A stretch of 64,000 bases of DNA from Kineosporia babensis (GTDB taxonomy: Bacteria; Actinomycetota; Actinomycetes; Actinomycetales; Kineosporiaceae). The first letter of the stretch is position 1; each line of letters opens with the position of its first letter. Location of the stretch: NCBI RefSeq assembly GCF_021129305.1, contig NZ_JAJOMB010000012.1:1-64000 (forward strand). Reading direction: 5' to 3'. The notes beneath the pieces are model-generated. The model was given only the letters and a program-made list of their open reading frames with translations. It did no database searches and was not told where the DNA came from. The position numbers and the translations under genes are program-made. Below are positions 1-7,730 of the stretch, in pieces.

Positions 1-414
1 GACACGGCGTCGTACTTCGACGCGCTGACCGCATTCCGTACCGGCGACCCGAGCCCCATCGTGCAGCGCTTCACCGAGGCGTCCTTTGCCGCAGTCGGGA
101 ACGGGCGCACCTTGCATCGCGACATCACCAACGCCTACGAACAGTGGACGCGTCGGGTCACGGCTCGCAGCGATGCGGCGGTCTGGAAGGTGCTGCCGCA
201 CATCGTCAGTCAGCCTGTGGTGACGGTTCGGTTCATCCAGGAGGCGGTTGGGGTTTCCAGCACGGCCGCGCTGAACGCGGTCAATCACCTGGTGAAGGTG
301 GGTGTGCTGACACCGGCGAGCGCAGCGCAGCGGGACCGGTTGTGGGTGGCCAACGAGATCATCTCGGCACTTGATGACTTCGCTGCCCGGGCAGGGCGTC
401 GGCAACTTGGCTGA
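1..414 (+). CDS. Fic family protein, C-terminal fragment
   Basis: The window opens inside this gene; the reading frame is open from base 1. The first residues (YFDALTAFRTGDPSPIV) match the region that follows the catalytic loop in Fic-domain AMP-transferases, which attach AMP or other phosphate-linked groups to target proteins. The rest is a winged-helix tail (about residues 65-135) common in Fic/DUF4172-type proteins, probably for DNA binding or autoregulation. The catalytic HPFxxGNGR loop lies upstream of the window, so activity cannot be judged. It converges on the next gene, with a perfect hairpin between them. Confidence 0.7.
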   Translation, partial: DTASYFDALTAFRTGDPSPIVQRFTEASFAAVGNGRTLHRDITNAYEQWTRRVTARSDAAVWKVLPHIVSQPVVTVRFIQEAVGVSSTAALNAVNHLVKVGVLTPASAAQRDRLWVANEIISALDDFAARAGRRQLG

Positions 415-418
415 CAGC

Positions 419-452
419 GCCGTGCATGTGTCAATAGAGACACATGCACGGT
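419..452. terminator. Perfect hairpin between convergent genes
   Basis: A perfect inverted repeat has arms at 420-432 and 439-451 and a 6-nt loop. It sits between the Fic gene and the convergent pRiA4b-type gene, so it probably acts as a two-way terminator. There is no clear T tract on either side. An operator is the alternative reading. Confidence 0.5.
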
Positions 453-529
453 GCGCATCGATATCTGCCCACGCGCAAGGGCGGCGGTCTTCGCTGGGCC
501 CTGCCTGTCCAGCTGTTAGCCGACCGTCG

Positions 530-3010
530 TCAGTCCATTCCGTGTTTGCGCACGTGATCGACCAACCGCGGTGTCAACGGAACGATCCGCGGTTTCTCCT
601 GGGCAGCAAACGGTTTGAACTCGCGCAGCAGATTTTCGCCGTCGCGCACCCACGAGAACCCACGTCGTCCCAAAGCCTGTTGGTACACGCGGTCGACCGT
701 GTCGGGATAGCGCTCGGCGACCCGGCGCAGCGGGCCCGCACCGATGCTGTCGTCGGTGAGGTACGAGAGCAACAACTCGGCGTGCTCGTCTCGGGGAATC
801 TCACCGGTGTTTGCGAAACCGGCCAGGATCAGGTGGTAGTTGGTGAAGAAGCCCAGGCCTTCGAGGTCGTCGTAGATCATGGCAACCGGCTCGTCGTCCG
901 GCAGACCCAGCTCCTCCCACTGACCACTGGCGTCAACGCCGGCGTGCTCACCACGGAAGGCCTGCAACTGCTCGCGGCACTCGGCGCCGGGCAGGATCAC
1001 CGTGTCGGTACCAAAGAACGTGAGGAACTCGGCGCGATCCTTGCGCTGCACCTCCCACGCCTTCTCCAAGGTCTGTGGGTTGCGGAAGACCAGTTCCGGA
1101 TTCTCCATCGACCGCCGGGCAGCGAAGCTCAGGACCTGCTGGCTCAGTTCGACGGGGAACGGCACCATCACGCCGCTGATCAGCCACTCGTCCATCAAAG
1201 GAACGAGTTTCAGGGTGACGAACGAGCCCGGCGCCATCATCCGGAACACCTGCAGGCCCGCGCTCGAGCGGACGCGGTACGGCAGGTCGTTGAGCACGCT
1301 GGTGGCCACCAGCGACTGCCCATCGACCCGCTCGACCTGCAGGACCTCCTCGATCGGGTCGACCCAGTCCAGAAGCATCGCCCGCTCGCTCCGGGACAGT
1401 TCCGGACGCTCGTCCACGAACTTCTCCACCAGCGTGCGTCCATCATCGAACCGCTGCCGCAGCATGAAGTGCTCGAGCATCTCGATGGTCTCGGCCTCGG
1501 GTTCGATGTCGGTCGATCCCATCTTGGCCGCCGCCGCGTCGAGGGCCGACGAAAAGCGTGGGCTACGGGCGAATGTCAGCAGTTCAGCCTTGAGATCGGC
1601 GCTTAGTGCAACCAGCCGATCGAGCTGGTCCTGGGCCGACGGCGGCTGGAGAACGAAACGCGCCAGAGCCGCATCGACCAAGGACACGTCAAAGTCGGCT
1701 GAGGCAGTACCTTCAGCAGCCGACAACAGGTTAGGTGGGGCTGCTCGCCGGCCGCCGGTGCAGCGCGGGTACCCGATGTCCTCCTGCGGGTCGAAGATCT
1801 TCTCGCATTCGAGTGTGAGCTGCCAGGGCCCGTACGTGTAGGTCGCCTTCTCGCCGATGCCCTTGAGCAACCAGAACAAGCGCATGGTGTCCAATGCCTC
1901 GTCCAGAGGTTTGCGGTTGCGTCCGGTGCCGTAGACGAACTCGTGGCTGTGCTTGTCGCTCCAGCCGAAGGCGGCCTGGATGATCTGGTGCAGGGCAGGC
2001 AGGGTCAGGGCGTCAGGCAGTTCCAGACGGCGCCAGGTCGGCGGTTTGCTGCCCACGATCGACACCTTGACCTGCAGAATCTCCTCGACGTGGACGTCCG
2101 GTTCGACGCCGCCGTTGCTCCAGAGGACGTCCGAGTACAGAGAGACGTCCGGCGCACCCAGGCGCTCGGCCAGCTGTCGGGAACGGGTGTGGGTCAGGTA
2201 GAGGAAAGCATCGACGTCCTCGATCTGGTCGGGTTGCTCAGGGCAGGCCGGCCGGCTGAGGGCGTCCTGCAGATAGCCCAGAGCTTCCTTCTCCTCGATG
2301 TCCCGGAAGTAGGCGCCCGGGTTCTCAGCCGCCATCGCTGCAGCCCCCTCTCGCGCGCGCAGCCCGTCGCTGCCCTGGACGAACCAGGTGTCCTTGATGC
2401 CGCCGCCCAGGTCATGATCGATCAGCACCATCAGGGTGTGCTCGCGGTGGCCGTAGGAGAAGTGGATGCCGCAGGAGCTCTGGACGCCGCTGACGTCTCC
2501 GTAGAGCCAGGTCCGCTGCACGACCAGGGACGCCGGCTGAGCCCAGCGGGGCGGAGCGATGTTCAGCCCCTGAAGTTGTTGGGCCGCATCGAGAGCCAAC
2601 TCGCGGACGTGCGCGGGGCCCTGGTCAGCCAGCAGCAGGAGGAGCCCGAGTGCTTCGGGTGAGGGGGCCTGCAGACAGGAGGCCACCGCATACTTGAGCA
2701 GAAGGCTGGTCGCGTCGATGCGCCGTAGGTCGTCGGCGTCGTCCAGACCATCCGTGACAGTGCCGAAGATCGAGGCGATCGCCAGTTCCGCGTCCATCCG
2801 GTGCCGGGTCTGGCCGAGTGCCTTGAGAAGACTCGTGACAACGCCCTGCGCAATTTCCCGGCCCTCATCGTCCGGCAGGTCACTGAGCTCGTCCGGCAAA
2901 GGCAGGGGAGCGAGCGCCTGGGCGGACGCCGGAACGATCGGTGCCAGGGACAGAGATGCGCTGGAACGGGTTGCCGAACGGCGGGGAGGACGTCGCTTCT
3001 TCTGCGCCAT
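530..3010 (-). CDS. Plasmid pRiA4b ORF-3-like domain protein, 826 aa
   Basis: The centre of the protein (about residues 305-420) matches the plasmid pRiA4b ORF-3-like domain: LQVKVSIVGSKPPTWRRLEL followed by an LHQIIQAAFGW and HSHEF pattern. The domain is common in accessory regions and its biochemical role is unknown to me. It is usually found in much shorter proteins; here it is flanked by about 300 N-terminal residues (helical, low complexity at the start) and 400 C-terminal residues that I do not recognise. The ATG at 3010 begins a basic stretch (MAQKKRRPPRR). The gene is isolated, convergent with the Fic gene and divergent from the Uma2-like gene. Confidence 0.75.
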   Translation of the reverse strand: MAQKKRRPPRRSATRSSASLSLAPIVPASAQALAPLPLPDELSDLPDDEGREIAQGVVTSLLKALGQTRHRMDAELAIASIFGTVTDGLDDADDLRRIDATSLLLKYAVASCLQAPSPEALGLLLLLADQGPAHVRELALDAAQQLQGLNIAPPRWAQPASLVVQRTWLYGDVSGVQSSCGIHFSYGHREHTLMVLIDHDLGGGIKDTWFVQGSDGLRAREGAAAMAAENPGAYFRDIEEKEALGYLQDALSRPACPEQPDQIEDVDAFLYLTHTRSRQLAERLGAPDVSLYSDVLWSNGGVEPDVHVEEILQVKVSIVGSKPPTWRRLELPDALTLPALHQIIQAAFGWSDKHSHEFVYGTGRNRKPLDEALDTMRLFWLLKGIGEKATYTYGPWQLTLECEKIFDPQEDIGYPRCTGGRRAAPPNLLSAAEGTASADFDVSLVDAALARFVLQPPSAQDQLDRLVALSADLKAELLTFARSPRFSSALDAAAAKMGSTDIEPEAETIEMLEHFMLRQRFDDGRTLVEKFVDERPELSRSERAMLLDWVDPIEEVLQVERVDGQSLVATSVLNDLPYRVRSSAGLQVFRMMAPGSFVTLKLVPLMDEWLISGVMVPFPVELSQQVLSFAARRSMENPELVFRNPQTLEKAWEVQRKDRAEFLTFFGTDTVILPGAECREQLQAFRGEHAGVDASGQWEELGLPDDEPVAMIYDDLEGLGFFTNYHLILAGFANTGEIPRDEHAELLLSYLTDDSIGAGPLRRVAERYPDTVDRVYQQALGRRGFSWVRDGENLLREFKPFAAQEKPRIVPLTPRLVDHVRKHGMD

Positions 3011-3305
3011 GGGTCCTGATGCTGCCAGGCCAAGCGTCCGGGAGTCGAAACCTCGGTTGGCCTAACCACCCAGGCAGACCGCTTGCTGGCAGGCCGCTGA
3101 AACAGTGGCGCTCGTGGACCGGCCAGACCTGTCGCCTCCGTCTCGTCGTGCGATTTGACCGAACGGCCAGAATTGGCAAAGATCGAAACCTGATCGGAAA
3201 ATCCGGATGGCCTCGACGAGGTACGACACCCGAGCCGGAACACCAACACCGTGCGCAATGCGTTCAGTCGCTCCTATCCTGAGGAGTCGCGAACGGAGAG
3301 GTGCG

Positions 3306-3887
3306 ATGTCAGCTGAACCTGTGTTGCCTCCGGCAGCGGTCGCTCCGGTCGAGGAGTGGACGCCGCAGGACTGGGTCTTGGCCAAGCTTGGGTACCTGTC
3401 GCGTCACCGGCCGCTGACAGTCGCCGACCTGCACGGGGTAGACCCGTCGGTGGGGCGCCTGGAACTGCTGGACGGAGTGCTCCTGGTGACCCCGCATGCT
3501 GACGTGGATCACACCCGTCGGGCCCGGCGGCTGGCCAATCAACTGGACGGGTTGGTGCCCCCGGGATGCGAGGCGCTGGACGGGGTGAACGTCTTCGAGC
3601 CGGGAACCGACCGTGTGTGCGTCATCCCGGACGTGGCGGTGATCCGGACGGACCGCATCGTCCAAGTACCGGGGCAGGGCGAAGGTGTCTTCCCGGACGG
3701 GCTGGAACTGATCATCGAGATCACCTCTTCCAATCGCGAGGTGGATCTCGGCGTGAAGAAGCAGCGGTACGAATCGTGGGGGGTGCCTTACCTGGCGGTG
3801 GACCGCTCCACCGACCCGTACTCGTATCTGACCTTTGGGGATTGGCCGGAGTGGGCAGGTCCGTTGCTGCCTAGCGGGCGGGATTGA
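3306..3887 (+). CDS. Uma2 family (DUF820) restriction-endonuclease-like protein
   Basis: The 193-aa product has the Uma2 layout: an N-terminal LELLDGVLLVTP strand-turn, a conserved IPDVAVIRTD, then LIIEITSSN and a KKQRY basic motif. These fit the PD-(D/E)xK fold residues (Asp, Glu, Lys). Uma2 proteins are abundant in actinobacteria and cyanobacteria and of unproven function. The start at 3306 is chosen because GGAGAG lies 5 nt upstream; an in-frame start at 3207 has no such site. The end (YLTFGDWPEWAGPLLPSGRD) is shorter than usual, and its last codons overlap the tail of a degraded HTH gene on the other strand, so the C-terminus may have been cut by a rearrangement. Confidence 0.75.
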   Translation: MSAEPVLPPAAVAPVEEWTPQDWVLAKLGYLSRHRPLTVADLHGVDPSVGRLELLDGVLLVTPHADVDHTRRARRLANQLDGLVPPGCEALDGVNVFEPGTDRVCVIPDVAVIRTDRIVQVPGQGEGVFPDGLELIIEITSSNREVDLGVKKQRYESWGVPYLAVDRSTDPYSYLTFGDWPEWAGPLLPSGRD

Positions 3888-4075
3888 GAAACGGCTCGTC
3901 GGTCTCGGCCTTGGCCAGTTCGTAGAACCGACACAGGGCGAAGACTTCGCCCGGGTCGCCTTGCAGGCCCTTCTCGATCTCGCACAGCTTCGAGAGCCCG
4001 AACAGTTTGGCCTCGGCCACGTCTGCCTGAGTTTTTTCTCGCCCGCTTCCGCGCGGCCTCCAGTCGCAGCCCCAA
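3871..4075 (-). pseudogene. Frameshifted and truncated XRE-type HTH gene remnant
   Basis: Read on the minus strand, one frame gives LGLRLEAARKRAR and another gives TQADVAEAKLFGLSKLCEIE followed by VFALCRFYELAKAETDEPF and a TAG stop. Together they form an XRE helix-turn-helix domain of the kind at the N-terminus of Scr1/DUF5753 regulators. The switch falls exactly at a run of six A (T run at 4032-4037 on the plus strand); removing one A joins the halves in frame. A TAG precedes the first codon (TTG) and the DUF5753 half is missing, so the gene is cut at both ends. The stop region overlaps the end of the convergent Uma2-like gene. A sequencing error could explain the A run but not the missing ends. 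Confidence 0.55.
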
Positions 4076-4250
4076 CTAGCTGCGCGCCAATTGTGATCCC
4101 GGCACGTTGTCCCCGTGTCCGTGCGAATCCGACTGTCGAAGGGCCGTGCTTGGAAACCAAGCGTTGCCCGGCATGGTGGCTTCGGTGAACCGTTGACCTA
4201 CGGCCCGGCCGATGGCAAAGACTGTAGCCGAACACTTTACAGGGGAGAAG
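3888..4250. other. Gap holding only the HTH remnant and unassigned sequence
   Basis: Apart from the degraded HTH gene up to 4075, this stretch shows no convincing coding frame. The small palindrome at 4148-4162 (GCTTGGAAACCAAGC) resembles a tRNA-Ser anticodon arm but lacks the other arms. The promoter of the downstream small-ORF group should lie here; a TTGACC at about 4193 is the only candidate and its spacing to a -10 is poor. Confidence 0.4.
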
Positions 4251-4490
4251 ATGGAGTCAACGGAATGGGACACCGCCTGGCTCAGCACGTTGATGATTCA
4301 CCTCAGGCGCAACGGCATCCTGGTGCATGAGGCGAGGATCGTTCAGAGCGGCGTTGTTTCGATCTGTTTCGAACCGCATCTCACCCAGGCGGAAATCCTG
4401 GAAGGGCTGCTGCTCTCCTGGCCCGACATCGCGACGGTCGAGCGCGTAGACGATCGGATGCTGCGAGCCTCGCGAAAGCGCGCCCGGTGA
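4251..4490 (+). CDS. Hypothetical protein, 79 aa
   Basis: The ATG at 4251 has GGGGAG upstream and is preferred over the in-frame ATG at 4212. The product begins MESTEWDTAWLSTLMIHLRR; it is of mixed charge with a compact alpha/beta look, no signal peptide and no membrane segment. I do not recognise a family. Its stop overlaps the GTG of the next ORF (GTGA), so the two are probably translated together as the first genes of a small operon leading toward the DprA-like gene. Confidence 0.55.
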   Translation: MESTEWDTAWLSTLMIHLRRNGILVHEARIVQSGVVSICFEPHLTQAEILEGLLLSWPDIATVERVDDRMLRASRKRAR

Positions 4491-4774
4491 AACGGATCGA
4501 CGTCTTGGTCTGCGATGAAGAGACGGTGCTGGCGCTGGAGTTCGTCTACCGCAGCGAGGATATTACGGTCTGGTTCGGCAACCGCACCCTGGCCGTCATG
4601 GCCCGAGAGGCGTTCGCCCGCTGGAGCCTTCGCGGCGGTGACCTGATCATTGACGATCTCGTTTTCTCGAGCAGAGGACGCGCGGCGCACCTCACGATCG
4701 ATGGTCGCCACACGTACGTGCTGGCCGAGGCCACCTTGGCCGACTTGGCGCACCACACCCGAACGGGGCGCTGA
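4487..4774 (+). CDS. Hypothetical protein, 95 aa
   Basis: It starts at a GTG overlapping the preceding stop by 4 nt, a typical coupled arrangement. The product (MKRIDVLVCDEETVLALEFV at the start) is predicted to be soluble and beta-rich, ending in a helix. No domain is recognised. The alternation of hydrophobic and charged residues and the coupling support a real gene; its function is unknown. Confidence 0.55.
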   Translation: MKRIDVLVCDEETVLALEFVYRSEDITVWFGNRTLAVMAREAFARWSLRGGDLIIDDLVFSSRGRAAHLTIDGRHTYVLAEATLADLAHHTRTGR

Positions 4775-4831
4775 CAGAACTGCCGGCGGACCCACGTCCT
4801 CAATTTCAAGGCTCACGAGAAGAGATCTGTG

Positions 4832-5161
4832 ATGCGTCAGATTCGGCACGACATCGACCACCGTTGGGTGGCGAGCGCAGTGGTCGACGGCGAGGCCGTC
4901 GACCACGAGCGTCCCATTGCCCGAGTGGCTTTGGAGAATGAGACGCTTCTGATTCGGGTCGCGCAGCGGGTCGAGTTCGACCTGCTCAAGGCTCCGGTGG
5001 GGGTGATGCCGCACCCGCCGCGGATCACGCTGGGGGACTACGAGCTGAATGATGTTCAGGCGCGGGAGATTGCGCGACATTTGCTGGAAGCGGTGGAGTT
5101 CGTCGAGGGGCTGGGGCCGGCCCGGATGATCCGGCGGCGGCTGTTGGTGCCGCGGGGATGA
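4832..5161 (+). CDS. Hypothetical protein, about 109 aa
   Basis: It starts at ATG 4832 (a GTG directly before it at 4829 is possible) with GAGAAGAG upstream. It is a soluble protein with short beta strands then a helix near the end (REIARHLLEAVEFVEGL). No family is recognised. A perfect 12-bp inverted repeat with a 3-nt loop lies inside the gene at 4880-4906, encoding VVDGEAVDH. It follows two coupled small ORFs and may share their transcript. Confidence 0.5.
   Translation: MRQIRHDIDHRWVASAVVDGEAVDHERPIARVALENETLLIRVAQRVEFDLLKAPVGVMPHPPRITLGDYELNDVQAREIARHLLEAVEFVEGLGPARMIRRRLLVPRG
4880..4906. repeat. Perfect intragenic palindrome
   Basis: The arms GTGGTCGACGGC and GCCGTCGACCAC are exact reverse complements around GAG. 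The element lies within the first 75 bases of the small ORF at 4832. As RNA it would make a very stable hairpin near the ribosome entry region. It could dampen translation, or be a chance result of the VVDGEAVDH codons. Confidence 0.6.
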
Positions 5162-5229
5162 TGTCCTTCGGCTGGGCCCGCTGTACGTGAGTCGTAAGTG
5201 CATATTTGGCGCCTTCCGAGCAAAGCAAC

Positions 5230-5259
5230 TTGTGAAAAAGCCAAAACTGGACGTATGTT
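5230..5259 (+). promoter_or_regulatory. Leaderless promoter of the DprA-like gene
   Basis: TTGTGA at 5230-5235 and TATGTT at 5254-5259 are separated by 18 bp. Six bases lie between the -10 box and the ATG at 5266, and there is no ribosome binding site. Together this suggests a leaderless transcript starting at the ATG. The local AT content is unusually high for this genome. Confidence 0.45.
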
Positions 5260-5265
5260 CGAGCG

Positions 5266-6219
5266 ATGAGCTTCTCGGCGGTGGCGGCGCCCCCTCGGCT
5301 GGTGCGCATGGAGTCCGAGTGCAGGCGGGAGCAGATCGCGGTTGTCGCGCTGCTGCGCTCTCGCCCGCAAGGGCTGGTCCTGGCGCAGGTGGCCGGTCGT
5401 ATCCTCGAATGCGGCAGTGCAGTAGGCCTGTGGGAAGAGCTCACAGGTGATGCTCTGCTGGCCGACCCGGCCCAGGTGAATGCGCTCGAGGAGGCCGAGG
5501 CGGAGGTCGATGGCTGGGCTGCGGCTGGGATTTCGCTGTCGACCATTCTCGATGCTGAGTATCCCCAGCGCCTGCGAGCTGTGCATGAGGCGCCAGCTCT
5601 CCTGTTCTCCCGCGGCCGGCTTCTAGGTAAGGACCGCGCGGTGTCGGTGGTGGGTAGCCGGAAGGCTTCTGCTGAAGGGCTCAGACGGGCTTCGGCCATT
5701 GCTCAGTTTCTGGTGGGTGAAGGCCTGACTGTGCTTTCGGGTCTCGCGGAAGGCATCGATACAGCGGCGCACACGGCGGCTCTCGAAAATGGGGGACGCA
5801 CGGTGGCGGTGATCGGTACGGGGATCCAGCGGCACTTCCCGGCCCAGAATCGAGAGCTGCAAGAGGCCATCGCCGAGCGAGGCCTGCTGTTGTCTCAGTT
5901 CTGGCCGGATGTCCCCGGCGCTCGCCACACCTTTCCTCTGCGCAACGCCACCATGTCGGGGTACGGGATGGCGACCGTTGTAGTCGAGGCGGGGGAGAAG
6001 AGCGGCGCTCGGATCCAAGCGCGGGTGGCCGTTGAGCATGGCCGCCAGGTCGTGCTGACTGATCTGGTGGTGCAGCAGAATCAGTGGGCCCGGGATCTGA
6101 TTGGGCGTCCGGGGGTGCATCAGGTGGGCAGTCTGGACGAAGTGGCCCAGACGATCAGACGGATCGTCGAGGATTATGACAAGGCCCGGGCGGCGGTGCG
6201 TTCACTCCTGAGCTTCTGA
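5266..6219 (+). CDS. Stand-alone DprA/Smf-like protein
   Basis: The product is 317 aa. After an N-terminal helical region (about 1-95) it carries the DprA Rossmann-like core: SVVGSRKAS, then GLTVLSGLAEGIDTAAHTAAL, RTVAVIGTGI, and HTFPLRNATMSGYG with VVVEAGEKSGARIQAR. DprA proteins bind single-stranded DNA and load RecA during transformation. Classical dprA sits elsewhere in genomes with rnhB or topA, so this is probably an accessory paralogue; related orphan DprA-like proteins occur in defence-type contexts. It lacks the C-terminal winged-helix domain of full DprA. Neighbours are small unknown ORFs, and no phosphoribosyltransferase gene is present beside it. Confidence 0.8.
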   Translation: MSFSAVAAPPRLVRMESECRREQIAVVALLRSRPQGLVLAQVAGRILECGSAVGLWEELTGDALLADPAQVNALEEAEAEVDGWAAAGISLSTILDAEYPQRLRAVHEAPALLFSRGRLLGKDRAVSVVGSRKASAEGLRRASAIAQFLVGEGLTVLSGLAEGIDTAAHTAALENGGRTVAVIGTGIQRHFPAQNRELQEAIAERGLLLSQFWPDVPGARHTFPLRNATMSGYGMATVVVEAGEKSGARIQARVAVEHGRQVVLTDLVVQQNQWARDLIGRPGVHQVGSLDEVAQTIRRIVEDYDKARAAVRSLLSF

Positions 6220-6396
6220 TGCCGGTTCCGAGGTTTCCGGAAGGGCTGCAGCAGTTTCTTGGCTCCTGTCCAGTGATTCCCGCGAGCGAGACGCTTGGTT
6301 CTTGGCCCAGCCTCAGCAAGGGCTCGCACCTGATGTAGTCGGAAAGAGTTTCGTTCAGGCGCATTCCGGGATATCACGGAAGGTAGAGTTGCCCGG

Positions 6397-6741
6397 GTGG
6401 CCTCACCTCTACCTCCCCGCGATCCGTCACTCGCCAGTGATGGCAACGTTTTCGCCCAGTCAGATAAGGAAGAAGCCCGCAGTATTCCGCTCGAGATCTC
6501 GCGGGCCATGCGGCGAAGCTATGTCTCCTATCGAACGCCAGAATCACGGGCGAAGGCACTCTCTCCGCTCCTGGAGGTCAGGGCTGACGCGCTGCTGCCA
6601 TGGATCGTCGCGGCCGATGAGTCCGACGACCAGCAATCTGCCCAGCCGACTCGGGAAGAGACGTTGGCGGATGCGCGGCTCATCTGGAACTTGGGTCTGG
6701 ACCCTGACGATGATGCGTACGCCTTCGACGGGCCTGGGTGA
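6397..6741 (+). CDS. Hypothetical acidic protein, 114 aa
   Basis: A GTG-started ORF downstream of the DprA-like gene. The product has a basic N-terminal half (ISRAMRRSYVSYRTPESRAK) and an acidic tail (DPDDDAYAFDGPG). Codon use is only moderately GC3-biased, like the other genes of this accessory stretch. No family is recognised. Being on the same strand and 177 bp behind the DprA-like gene, it may be its partner. A longer ORF in another frame over the same bases looks like an artefact because its composition is Arg/Ser-rich. Confidence 0.5.
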   Translation: MASPLPPRDPSLASDGNVFAQSDKEEARSIPLEISRAMRRSYVSYRTPESRAKALSPLLEVRADALLPWIVAADESDDQQSAQPTREETLADARLIWNLGLDPDDDAYAFDGPG

Positions 6742-6787
6742 CGTCCCCTTCGCCAGGACTACGAGGCTGTCGAGATGACGCCAGCAG

Positions 6788-7225
6788 TCACCGGGGCAGA
6801 GCGGCCAACGTTGGCCGAAGGGTCTTCGCATATTCCGTGGCGGCAGGGCGCAGGGCCCGGCACTCCTCTGCAGTCAGGTATTCACTGCTGAGCAGGATCA
6901 GGCCAAGAATGTGAACACCGCTCATGGTCGACGGGTCGGTGGCAGCCATCGCGTCTCGGTCGCCTTCGACGCTTCTCAGGGCTGCTTCCACCATCCAGGC
7001 CTGAACCTGCCCCTCGGACAAGGCAGCGGCCTGTCGGCAGAATCCGCGCCGCTGGTCCTCGTTCAAGCGCTCAAGCGCATACCGGGAGGCTACCGAAAAG
7101 GAGGCCAAAGACGCGGCCAGGGTGCCCACTTGGTCCTCGTCATTGAAGGCAGACTCAGCGGCGTCTACGTCGAAGGGCAGGAACCCGGCGACCAGGCCCT
7201 CCAGCGGCGGGCCGCTCTCAGCCAT
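6788..7225 (-). CDS. Hypothetical helical protein, 145 aa
   Basis: An all-helical, acidic, Ala-rich soluble protein (MAESGPPLEGLVAGFLPFDV at the start), with no signal or membrane segment. It begins 2 nt after the stop of the gene at 7228-7650, so the two are co-translated. Both are similar in size and general character. Together with the membrane-linked helical protein upstream they form a three-gene set. I do not recognise the family; an immunity- or chaperone-like role is only a guess from the context. Confidence 0.6.
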   Translation of the reverse strand: MAESGPPLEGLVAGFLPFDVDAAESAFNDEDQVGTLAASLASFSVASRYALERLNEDQRRGFCRQAAALSEGQVQAWMVEAALRSVEGDRDAMAATDPSTMSGVHILGLILLSSEYLTAEECRALRPAATEYAKTLRPTLAALPR

Positions 7226-7227
7226 CT

Positions 7228-7650
7228 TCAGTTCTCATCCTCGAGAGTGTTCAGCAGCGCCATGCTCTCGCGGATGAACTCCTCGACTGCAGGGCCGGCG
7301 AGGCCCAGGTCGTTCACGATGGCGTAGGTGAGAAGGTTCTGGGTTTCCGTGAGCTCCGCGATCGGGACGTCATCGACCAAGCCTTCCTCGCCCAGCCCGT
7401 CCATAATGGCCAGCTCGGCGAGGACCGGGTTGAGCGCGTCTGACTTCACCCACTTGCCCCGAACATGCCCGACGAACTCGCGGGCTTCATCAGGTGAAGC
7501 GCCGTCCTCGAAGCGCTTCTCCAGAGCGGTCGAGAAGGCAGCGATCGACGTGGTGACTGCAGTCTTGGCCCCCAGCTCAGCGATCGGGACGTTGTACGCG
7601 CCATCCAACTGGAGAATCCAGCGGACGTAGTCTTCTGCCTTGCTTGACAT
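7228..7650 (-). CDS. Hypothetical helical protein, 140 aa
   Basis: It starts at ATG 7650 (a GTG at 7653 is also possible). The product is predicted to be entirely helical and acidic (for example FIRESMALLNTLEDEN at the end). It sits between the coiled-coil membrane protein gene and the 145-aa gene, with 80 bp and 2 bp gaps. No known domain is seen. The arrangement of one anchored helical protein and two small acidic soluble proteins is reminiscent of effector/immunity sets but is not diagnostic. Confidence 0.6.
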   Translation of the reverse strand: MSSKAEDYVRWILQLDGAYNVPIAELGAKTAVTTSIAAFSTALEKRFEDGASPDEAREFVGHVRGKWVKSDALNPVLAELAIMDGLGEEGLVDDVPIAELTETQNLLTYAIVNDLGLAGPAVEEFIRESMALLNTLEDEN

Positions 7651-7730
7651 CACAGCCCAATCTGTTGCGGCCCGGCCATCGGACTCTAGTTCTTGTGTGC
7701 TTACGGATATTGGTGAACAGAGCCGCAGCG

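Noticed and set aside
4100-4230. Possible tRNA-Ser fragment (TTGGAAACC in GCTTGGAAACCAAGC, with TCCGACTGTCGAAGGG upstream)
   Set aside because: The anticodon-loop-like piece is there, but no T arm (GGTTCGA), no long variable arm and no matching acceptor ends can be found.
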